A DNA stretch of 5,778 bases from positions 1 to 5,778 of the forward strand of contig JAITUD010000344.1 in NCBI GenBank assembly GCA_031286555.1, written 5' to 3'. Source of the stretch: Microbacterium sp. (GTDB lineage: Bacteria > Actinomycetota > Actinomycetes > Actinomycetales > Microbacteriaceae). Positions 1-4,811 of the stretch are shown piece after piece. The notes under the pieces were generated by a model that made no database searches, was not told the DNA's origin, and worked only from the letters and a program-made list of their open reading frames with translations. The translations under genes were made by a program, and so were the position numbers. Numbering within the stretch: position 1 is the first letter of the stretch; every line of letters begins with the position of its first letter.

Positions 1-361
1 CGTTGACCGTGGTGTTCGCTCCGGAGCCGGTGAGCACGATCTCGGTGTCGGCGAGGTGCGAGCTGATCGCGTCGGCGGCCATGCCCACGGTCATCCCGCC
101 GACCGGGATGCCGGCGACAGTCGTGCCCGGCGCGATGAGGATCGTCGACGCGCCCGCGGCGGCGAGCAGCAGTGCGCCCGCACCGATTCCGATCCACAGT
201 CCGAGCCGGTGCTTCTTCGGCGCAGGCTCGTTCGGCGCCCATTCGACGTGCGCGGAGCCGTCGGACGGCGGCAGTGCATCGGTCAGCGGCACAGTCGGCG
301 CGGCCCCCTCGGCCACGACGTCCTGCGCGCCGGTGTTCGGTGCAGAAACAAGATCGGTCAC
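1..361 (-). CDS. Probable L,D-transpeptidase (membrane-anchored cell-wall enzyme), N-terminal part only
   Basis: Read on the minus strand from a GTG start at 361; the window edge cuts it after 120 residues. The start follows a G-rich SD-like stretch (GGGGGGTGAG on the coding strand). Seen: a Pro/Ala/Asp-rich, probably cytoplasmic tail (residues 1-48), a basic stop (KKHR, 49-52), one membrane segment (about 53-76), then an extracytoplasmic start with the pattern APGTTVAGIPVGGMTVGMAADAI (split: APGTTVAG at 77-84, IPVGGM at 85-90). Family knowledge: the 'VAG-V-VGGMT---AA-AI---L' pattern just after a single membrane helix is typical of actinobacterial proteins with YoaR/PG_binding_4 repeats followed by a YkuD L,D-transpeptidase domain, which makes 3-3 peptidoglycan cross-links. 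The catalytic domain lies outside the window, so this is inference; a VanW-type protein is the main alternative. It is co-directional with the lipoprotein gene upstream but separated from it by a terminator, so it probably has its own promoter. Confidence 0.62.
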   Translation of the reverse strand, partial: MTDLVSAPNTGAQDVVAEGAAPTVPLTDALPPSDGSAHVEWAPNEPAPKKHRLGLWIGIGAGALLLAAAGASTILIAPGTTVAGIPVGGMTVGMAADAISSHLADTEIVLTGSGANTTVN

Positions 362-401
362 GAACTCACCCCCCGTGTCTTCGGACAACCCTCCGGCATC
401 A

Positions 402-407
402 ATGATA
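402..407 (-). promoter_or_regulatory. Candidate -10 box (TATCAT) for the transpeptidase gene
   Basis: On the minus strand the only AT-rich word in the gap between the terminator and the GTG start reads TATCAT, close to TATAAT. It would place the transcript start near 395 and give a 5' leader of roughly 34 bases. I see no good -35 box at 16-18 bases from it, so the promoter may depend on an activator. The call is tentative. Confidence 0.3.
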
Positions 408-418
408 AAGGACGGAAG

Positions 419-434
419 GTAACGAGGGGGCAAC
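419..434 (+). promoter_or_regulatory. Direct repeat GTAAC-N6-GCAAC, possible MtrA/GlnR-type site
   Basis: Two GTAAC-like pentamers (419-423 and 430-434) lie 11 bases apart, one helical turn, which is the geometry of OmpR-family response-regulator sites. If TATCAT at 402-407 is the -10 box, the repeat lies roughly over the missing -35 region of the transpeptidase promoter, a usual place for an activator. MtrA controls cell-wall genes in actinobacteria and GlnR has a related box. The second half-site is imperfect, and short motifs of this kind occur by chance. Confidence 0.3.
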
Positions 435-436
435 GG

Positions 437-473
437 TCGAGGGGGATGCCGCAAGATGCGGCATCCCCCTCGA
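437..473 (-). terminator. Strong intrinsic-type hairpin downstream of the lipoprotein gene
   Basis: Positions 437-452 (TCGAGGGGGATGCCGC) are perfectly complementary to 458-473, giving a 16-bp stem with a 5-base loop (AAGAT); an extra A-T pair makes it 17 bp with a 3-base loop. It begins 15 bases past the lipoprotein stop codon (489-491). No T-tract follows on the minus strand, which is common for actinobacterial terminators. It separates the lipoprotein transcript from the co-directional transpeptidase gene. Confidence 0.75.
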
Positions 474-488
474 GTGGGCCGTTCCGGC

Positions 489-962
489 TCAGCCGGCGCA
501 GACCGTGGCGAGCTCCTTGGCGGAGTCCGTGAGATCGCTCATGACGGTGTTGAAGTCGCCCAGAGCCGAGGTGTCCTTGTCGACGAGGGCCTTGGTGGCG
601 ACGTCGCGCAGCTGACCGTAGACCGTGACGATCGCGTCGGTCGGCTTCTTGACATCAGGGTTGGTCACCTTGGCGGCGGCGTCCTCGACCTCTCCGATGG
701 CGGTCGCGAACTTGTCGACGGTGCCCTTCGGGTCGGTGGCGGCGTCGGCGCTGGCGCTCTGCACGTCGGAGCCGGCCTTCTGGAGCGCGGGCAGGATGAT
801 GCCGCAGGCGTCGGAGACCGACTGGTCGGCGGTCTTGGGGGCCTCCTTGGAGGCGGAGCCGGACTTGTCCGAGGATGAGTCGGAGGCGGGGGCGCCCGAG
901 CAGGCGGTCAGGCCCAGGACGGCCACAGCGGCGATGGCGATGGCGGCGATACGGCGGTTCAT
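489..962 (-). CDS. Small secreted lipoprotein of unknown function
   Basis: A 157-residue protein on the minus strand, starting at ATG 960-962. The signal peptide is clear: basic MNRR, a hydrophobic stretch AAIAIAAVAVLG, then the lipobox LTAC with the lipidated cysteine at residue 21. Export by Sec and anchoring to the outer face of the membrane follow from this. A Ser/Asp/Lys-rich linker (about 22-45) leads to a probably all-helical domain rich in Ala, Asp, Lys and Val. That domain holds two further cysteines, C53 near its start and C155 three residues from the end, which could form a disulfide tying its ends together. The reading frame is open well upstream, to about 1157, but that would place the signal peptide in mid-protein, while the ATG at 962 has GGGAGGG about 10 bases upstream. 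I do not recognise the domain family. A role in the cell envelope is likely from its location only. Confidence 0.85.
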   Translation of the reverse strand: MNRRIAAIAIAAVAVLGLTACSGAPASDSSSDKSGSASKEAPKTADQSVSDACGIILPALQKAGSDVQSASADAATDPKGTVDKFATAIGEVEDAAAKVTNPDVKKPTDAIVTVYGQLRDVATKALVDKDTSALGDFNTVMSDLTDSAKELATVCAG

Positions 963-967
963 GAGTA

Positions 968-1005
968 CGTTTCCCTCCCGCGCGGGGAATCTCCCCGCGC
1001 AAACG
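968..1005 (-). promoter_or_regulatory. 5'-leader hairpin that encloses the lipoprotein ribosome-binding site
   Basis: In the minus-strand transcript, GCGCGGGGA (1000-992) pairs perfectly with TCCCCGCGC (988-980) over a 3-base loop. The SD-like GGGAGGG (979-973) follows at once. An outer 5-bp stem, CGTTT (1005-1001) with AAACG (972-968), would close around it. The ribosome-binding site would therefore sit as a one-sided bulge between two helices, 10 bases before the ATG. This could tune translation initiation, but whether it does is unknown. Confidence 0.45.
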
Positions 1006-1039
1006 AACGGCGCCAAGTCAACCACAACTCGTACGGCGG

Positions 1040-1071
1040 CTGACAACCCGGGGTGCCAGTAGCGTTGTCGG
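1040..1071. repeat. Imperfect inverted repeat CTGACAAC-N16-GTTGTCGG in the divergent promoter region
   Basis: The arm at 1040-1047 and the arm at 1064-1071 are complementary at 7 of 8 positions, with half-site centres 24 bases apart. The right arm overlaps the proposed -10 region and ends against the ATG of the fusion gene. The left arm read on the minus strand contains TTGTCA, a possible -35 for the lipoprotein gene. It could be an operator shared by the two divergent genes, or a chance match. Confidence 0.3.
1060..1065 (+). promoter_or_regulatory. Candidate -10 box (TAGCGT) giving a leaderless transcript for the fusion gene
   Basis: TAGCGT fits the actinobacterial TANNNT -10 pattern and ends 6 bases before the ATG at 1072. 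No SD sequence precedes that ATG. Transcription starting at or beside the A of the start codon, giving a leaderless mRNA as is common in actinobacteria, explains both facts. CTGACA at 1040-1045 resembles a -35 box, but the 14-base spacing is short. Confidence 0.45.
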
Positions 1072-3543
1072 ATGCCTCCTCTCACTCCTCTGAGCGCCGC
1101 GCAGTCCGCCGCGGGCGAAGTCCGGCTGTTCCGCGCCGTCACCGTCGTCGACGGCACCGGAGCGCCGCGCTACGTCGCCGATGTCGCTGTCGAGGGACCG
1201 CGGATCGTCGGCATCCGCAGGTCGGGGGATGATCCGTTCGTGCTGCCCGAGGGAGCCGTCGAGACGGATGCCGCCGGCCTGGTGCTCGCGCCCGGCTTCA
1301 TCGAGCCGGACGCGTCGCCGGGCGCCGCGGACGCGGGGCTCCGGCTCGGTGTGACGACCGCGGTCGTCGAGCGGGACGCATCCCGCATCCCCGAGGACGC
1401 AGTGGCTGCGGGCAACATCGTCGTGCTGGTGCCGCTGAGCACCCTGCGCGCAAGCGCGCCAGGGGAGCAGGAGCGCGCGGCGAGCCCCGACGAGATCGCG
1501 GACATGCGGCGGATGCTCGGCGAGGCGCTGGACGCCGGCGCGGCCGGCGTCGTCGGCGGCACCGGCTCCATGGCCGAGTCCGAGGCGCTGCGCGGGACCG
1601 TCGCGGGGCGCGGCGGGCTCTGGAGGACGGAGAAGCGCAGTAGCGACGACGCGTCGGCGACGCCGGCCCTGGAGCCGGCCGTGCACCTTCGCACCGGCGC
1701 CCCGGCGGAGCTGCTCGGCCTGCACCTCGGAGACCGTCCCCGCGGCGTGATCCGCGAGGGCGCCGTCGCCGACCTCGTGCTGCTCGACCCCGAGGTGGTC
1801 GTCGCCCCCGGACTGCTCGACGATCCGCATGCGCTGAGCGCGGGCATCCGGGAGGTGCTGGTGGCAGGCGTGCCCGTGCTCGCCGCGGGCGGGCCGACCG
1901 GAGCGACTCCCGGACGGATGCTGCGCAGGATGCCGCCGCCGCATCGCGCGACCGTGCCGCGCGCAGCGCACGAGATCGACGCGGATGCGGCGCCGTTCGT
2001 GCTGCAGGCGGGCACTGCGGTGCGGTCGCAGGAGGGGCTGGAATCGGTCGCGGCGCTGCTGCGCGACTCGCTCGGGCTGCAGCATCCGGATGCCGCGCTG
2101 CCCGCTGTCGCGCTCCGCGTCGACTCCGAGGTCGGCGGTCCGGAGGCGTTCCGCATCCGCGTCGGCGCGTCCGGCGTCGATGTCGCCGGTGGCTCCGCCG
2201 AGGGCGTGTTCCGGGGCACCACCATCCTGCGCCAGCTGTGTGATCCCGAGCATCCGCACGGCAGTCGCATCCCCGCGGGCACCTGGTGGGGGGAACCGGC
2301 GTTCGGATGGCGCGGTCTCATGCTCGACGTCGCGCGGCACTTCCGGCCGGTGCAGGACGTGCGCCGGATGATCGACCTGCTCGCCGCGCACCAGCTGAAC
2401 GTGCTGCACCTGCACCTCTCCGACGACCAGGGCTGGCGCTTCGAGGTGCCCGGGTATCCCCGACTGACCGAGATCGGCGCGGTGCGGCACGCCACGCAGC
2501 GTGGACACGGGCCGCTGGCGACCGTCGAGCCGGGGGAGCACGCTGGCTTCTACCGTCCGGACGAGATCCGGGATCTGGTCGCCTACGCGGCCGAGCGGTT
2601 CGTGACAATCGTGCCCGAGGTGGAGCTTCCGGGGCACGTGCAGGCCGCGCTCGCCGCATACCCCGAGCTCGGCAACACCGACGTCTCGCCGGCGCCGGAC
2701 GGCCCCTGGGAGCGCTTCGGCGTGAACCGGCGCGTGCTCGCGCCGACGGAGGCGTCCCTCGCCTTCGGTCGCGCCGCGATCGACGCGCTCTGCGACCAGT
2801 TCGACGCCGAGTGGATCGGCATCGGCGGCGACGAGGTGCCGACCGACGAGTGGGCGGCCAGCCCCGCCGCGCGGCAGCGGATGCAGGAACTCGGCCTCTC
2901 GTCGCCGCAGGAGGTGCAGCCCTGGTTCACGCGCGCCTTCGTCGCCCACGTCCGTTCGCGCGGGCGCACGGCACTGGCCTGGGACGAGGTGCTCGCGGGC
3001 GACGTCCCCGAGGGCGTGCGACTGCTCGCCTGGCGCGGTCCGGTGGCGATGGCGGAGGCGCTGCGCCGGGACATCCCGGTCGTGGCCTGTCCCGATCTGG
3101 AGGTCTACCTGGACTACCCCCAGGCGGACTCCGAGGACGAGCCGATCCGCGTGGGACCTCCGCTGCCGATCGAGCGCGCCTACACGCTGCGCGTTCCGGA
3201 CGGGGCCGTGGGCGGGCAGGCGAACGTGTGGAGCGAGCATCTGCCCACCCGCGACAGGGTGGACTTCGCCGTGTTCCCGAGGCTCTCAGCGATCGCGGAG
3301 CGGCTCTGGGACGGGGGAGAGGCTCCGCCGTTCGAGGACTTCGCACGTCGGCTGCCGGTGCACCTGCGCCGGCTCGCGGCGGCCGGCGTGCGGTATCGCC
3401 CGCTGGACGGGCCCCTGCCCGTGCAGCGGCGACCCGGCATCCCCGGCAAGCCCATGACCCTCGCGCAGCGCGAGGCGATCGTGGCGGACCTCGTGGCCGG
3501 TCTCTCGGGCGATTCCGGCGCTGGTGGCGAGCAGTCGGAGTAA
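1072..3543 (+). CDS. Fusion of a degenerate amidohydrolase (D-aminoacylase-like) region with a GH20 beta-N-acetylhexosaminidase
   Basis: An 823-residue protein with no signal peptide, so probably cytoplasmic. Residues about 16-286 match the two ends of N-acyl-D-amino-acid deacylases: LFRAVTVVDGTGAPR near the start, APGFI at 73-77, GVTT at 93-96, EALDAGAAG at 151-159, then the C-terminal IREGAVADLVLLDP (227-240) and GATPGRMLRR (277-286). The usual HxH metal motif after GFI is replaced (GFIEPDAS, with D80 and S82), and the catalytic barrel between about 183 and 207 is missing, so this part should be inactive. Residues about 290-405 look like the GH20 N-terminal domain. The GH20 barrel (about 411-770) appears complete: R414 and D419 (RGLMLDVARHF), HLHLSDDQGW (446-455), PGH ending at H522, catalytic D587-E588 (GIGGDEV), W637, W654, Y679/D681, W720 and E722 (GQANVWSE). 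Expected reaction: release of terminal beta-linked GlcNAc (or GalNAc) from oligosaccharides. It lies next to ROK regulator and kinase genes, consistent with GlcNAc use. Confidence 0.9.
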   Translation: MPPLTPLSAAQSAAGEVRLFRAVTVVDGTGAPRYVADVAVEGPRIVGIRRSGDDPFVLPEGAVETDAAGLVLAPGFIEPDASPGAADAGLRLGVTTAVVERDASRIPEDAVAAGNIVVLVPLSTLRASAPGEQERAASPDEIADMRRMLGEALDAGAAGVVGGTGSMAESEALRGTVAGRGGLWRTEKRSSDDASATPALEPAVHLRTGAPAELLGLHLGDRPRGVIREGAVADLVLLDPEVVVAPGLLDDPHALSAGIREVLVAGVPVLAAGGPTGATPGRMLRRMPPPHRATVPRAAHEIDADAAPFVLQAGTAVRSQEGLESVAALLRDSLGLQHPDAALPAVALRVDSEVGGPEAFRIRVGASGVDVAGGSAEGVFRGTTILRQLCDPEHPHGSRIPAGTWWGEPAFGWRGLMLDVARHFRPVQDVRRMIDLLAAHQLNVLHLHLSDDQGWRFEVPGYPRLTEIGAVRHATQRGHGPLATVEPGEHAGFYRPDEIRDLVAYAAERFVTIVPEVELPGHVQAALAAYPELGNTDVSPAPDGPWERFGVNRRVLAPTEASLAFGRAAIDALCDQFDAEWIGIGGDEVPTDEWAASPAARQRMQELGLSSPQEVQPWFTRAFVAHVRSRGRTALAWDEVLAGDVPEGVRLLAWRGPVAMAEALRRDIPVVACPDLEVYLDYPQADSEDEPIRVGPPLPIERAYTLRVPDGAVGGQANVWSEHLPTRDRVDFAVFPRLSAIAERLWDGGEAPPFEDFARRLPVHLRRLAAAGVRYRPLDGPLPVQRRPGIPGKPMTLAQREAIVADLVAGLSGDSGAGGEQSE

Positions 3544-3544
3544 A

Positions 3545-3560
3545 GTAACGTTTCGGTAAC
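3545..3560 (+). promoter_or_regulatory. Perfect direct repeat GTAAC-N6-GTAAC, possible MtrA/GlnR-type site
   Basis: GTAAC occurs at 3545-3549 and again at 3556-3560, exactly 11 bases apart, starting two bases after the stop codon of the fusion gene. If the ROK transcript begins near 3624, the repeat lies at about -79 to -64, a normal place for an upstream activator. OmpR-family regulators MtrA (cell wall, division) and GlnR (nitrogen) of actinobacteria bind GTAAC-like direct repeats with this spacing. The assignment to either is inference. Confidence 0.45.
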
Positions 3561-3587
3561 CCTGATTGTCCTCGTGGGGGCCAAAGC

Positions 3588-3616
3588 TTGCATAAATTTT
3601 GTTCGTAAGGTCTACT
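3588..3616 (+). promoter_or_regulatory. Promoter of the ROK repressor-kinase operon, probably leaderless
   Basis: TTGCAT (3588-3593) and TCTACT (3611-3616) are separated by exactly 17 bases and lie in the most AT-rich stretch of the window. Seven bases separate the -10 box from the ATG at 3624, so the transcript would start at or next to the start codon. No SD precedes that ATG at usable spacing, which supports a leaderless mRNA. TACTAA at 3613-3618 is an alternative -10. Confidence 0.6.
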
Positions 3617-3622
3617 AACAAA
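3598..3622. promoter_or_regulatory. Near-palindromic operator, likely bound by the ROK repressor
   Basis: Arms TTTGTTCGTA (3598-3607) and TACTAACAAA (3613-3622) are complementary at 9 of 10 positions around a 5-base centre, giving TTTGTT-n-GTA-n5-TAC-n-AACAAA. The site covers the -10 region and ends one base before the start codon, so a bound protein would block RNA polymerase. ROK repressors bind AT-rich palindromes of about this size and often regulate themselves. No second copy was found in the window. Confidence 0.65.
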
Positions 3623-3623
3623 C

Positions 3624-4811
3624 ATGTCCGAATCGGATGAACTGCGTACACCGACGTCGATGGATCACCTCGGCGCACCGGCGCACGCCTTCGGACCCGT
3701 GCGGCGGCTCCGCTCCCGCGCCAAGGTTCTCCCCGAGCACGCCCGAGGCCACAACCGCGCCCTCGTCCTGCAGACGCTCTACCACTCCGGTGCGATGAGC
3801 CGTGCCGACCTGTCCAGGGAGACCGGACTGACCAGGGTGACGATCTCCGACCTGGTCGCCGAGTTCATCGCCGACGGCATCGTCGTCGAGATCGGCGTGC
3901 GCGAGACCTTCGGTCCGGGCAAGCCTCCGATCCTCGTCGACATCGACCGTGGCGGACACCAGATCATCGGCATCGACCTCTCGGGTCCCACCCACTTCGA
4001 GGGCGCCGTGATGAGCCTCGACGGCGACGTGATCGAGCGCCGCACGATCGCGCGCCCCGGCGAGGAGGACGGCGACGCGTCCTACGCTGCGACGCTCCGA
4101 CTCGCCAGAGACCTGGTCGCCGCTTCCGACCGGCCGCTGCTCGGTGTCGGCATCGGCGCCCAGGGCATCGTGCGCCCGGACGGCCTCGTGCTCAGCTCGC
4201 CAAACATCGGCTGGCACGACTTCCCGCTCGAGGCGCGCCTCGGCCTCGACCTCGACCTGCCGGTCATCGTCCGCAACGACGCCAACGCCGCCGTCCTCGC
4301 CGAGTACACCTTCGGCGAGGAGCGCAGCGACTTCATGCTCATCAAGATCGGTCGCGGCGTGGGTGCCGGGCTGATCACCGGCAGCCAGCCGCTGCTCGGC
4401 AGCCGCTTCGCCGCGGGTGAGATCGGCCACGTCGTGGTCGGCACCGACGGCGGTCCGCGGTGCGCCTGCGGCAAGGACGGCTGTCTGGAGGCCTGGCTGA
4501 ACGTCACCCGGCTCAGTGCCGCGATCGAGGCCGATCCGTCGGCCCGCGACGACGTGCTCCGAGACGCCGGCGCCCGCATGGCCATCGGCATCGCCCCGAT
4601 CGTCGCCGCACTCGATCTGTCCGACATCGTGCTCTCCGGGCCGCCGGAGCTGCTCTCCGACGTCTTCCTCGCCGCGGCGATCGACACTCTGCGCGCTCGC
4701 ACCCTGGAGGGGATCTACGACGATGTCGCCATCCGTCTCACTCATCAGGACGACATCGTGCTGCGCGGTGCCGCTGTGATGGTCCTGTCCGGTCAGCTGG
4801 GAGTCTCGTAG
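3624..4811 (+). CDS. ROK-family transcriptional repressor (NagC/XylR type)
   Basis: A 395-residue protein. Residues 1-43 form an extension rich in Arg and Pro. A winged helix-turn-helix follows at about 44-105 (HNRALVLQTLYHSGAMSRADLSRE... split: NRALVLQTLYHSG then MSRADLSRETGLTRVTISDL), with the wing GPGKPP at 97-102. The rest is an actin-like sugar-binding fold: GIDLSG at 116-121, GIGAQGIV, NDANAA with N218 and D219, E266-I-G-H269, and the zinc motif C280-A-C282-G-K-D-G-C287-L-E, with H269 as the fourth ligand. The phosphate-binding motif DxGGTK of ROK kinases is absent (DLSGPT instead), so it should not be a kinase. Likely role: repression relieved by an amino sugar or its phosphate. The ATG at 3624 follows a promoter without an SD, and the operator just upstream points to autoregulation. 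Its stop codon touches the kinase start. The ligand is inferred from neighbours only. Confidence 0.92.
   Translation: MSESDELRTPTSMDHLGAPAHAFGPVRRLRSRAKVLPEHARGHNRALVLQTLYHSGAMSRADLSRETGLTRVTISDLVAEFIADGIVVEIGVRETFGPGKPPILVDIDRGGHQIIGIDLSGPTHFEGAVMSLDGDVIERRTIARPGEEDGDASYAATLRLARDLVAASDRPLLGVGIGAQGIVRPDGLVLSSPNIGWHDFPLEARLGLDLDLPVIVRNDANAAVLAEYTFGEERSDFMLIKIGRGVGAGLITGSQPLLGSRFAAGEIGHVVVGTDGGPRCACGKDGCLEAWLNVTRLSAAIEADPSARDDVLRDAGARMAIGIAPIVAALDLSDIVLSGPPELLSDVFLAAAIDTLRARTLEGIYDDVAIRLTHQDDIVLRGAAVMVLSGQLGVS

Noticed and set aside
3..422. A plus-strand open frame over the start of the transpeptidase gene, beginning MTVVFAPEPVST.
   Set aside because: The minus strand reads a sensible tail, membrane helix and wall-protein start here. 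The plus frame runs on through the intergenic region and lacks a start signal.
456..878. A plus-strand Gly/Val/Asp-rich frame opposite the lipoprotein gene.
   Set aside because: The minus strand carries a textbook lipoprotein signal peptide; this frame begins inside the terminator hairpin and has no ribosome-binding site.
963..1071. A second copy of the proposed ROK operator in the promoter of the fusion gene.
   Set aside because: The closest words (AAACGAAC near 1001) do not match the TTTGTTnGTA half-site well and lack a partner arm.
963..1157. Extension of the lipoprotein frame upstream to a start at 1157.
   Set aside because: It would bury the signal peptide in mid-protein and overlap the divergent gene. 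The ATG at 960-962 has an SD-like sequence and gives a proper lipoprotein.
1170..2495. A 441-codon minus-strand frame inside the fusion gene, rich in Ser, Arg, Ala and Pro.
   Set aside because: Low-complexity composition and no start signal; a shadow of the plus-strand codons.
1018..3240. A 740-codon open frame on the minus strand opposite the fusion gene.
   Set aside because: Its product is rich in Arg, Gly, His and Ala with no recognisable motifs. It is the usual antisense shadow of a high-GC gene, and the plus strand has clear catalytic motifs.
2286..3548. A 420-codon plus-strand frame inside the GH20 region, very rich in Arg, Gly and Ala.
   Set aside because: It is the +1 shadow of the GH20 coding sequence; no motifs and no independent start.
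3544..3590. A possible terminator after the fusion gene.
   Set aside because: Only a weak CCC/GGG pairing with a long loop can be drawn. I see no stable hairpin, so transcription may read through into the ROK genes.
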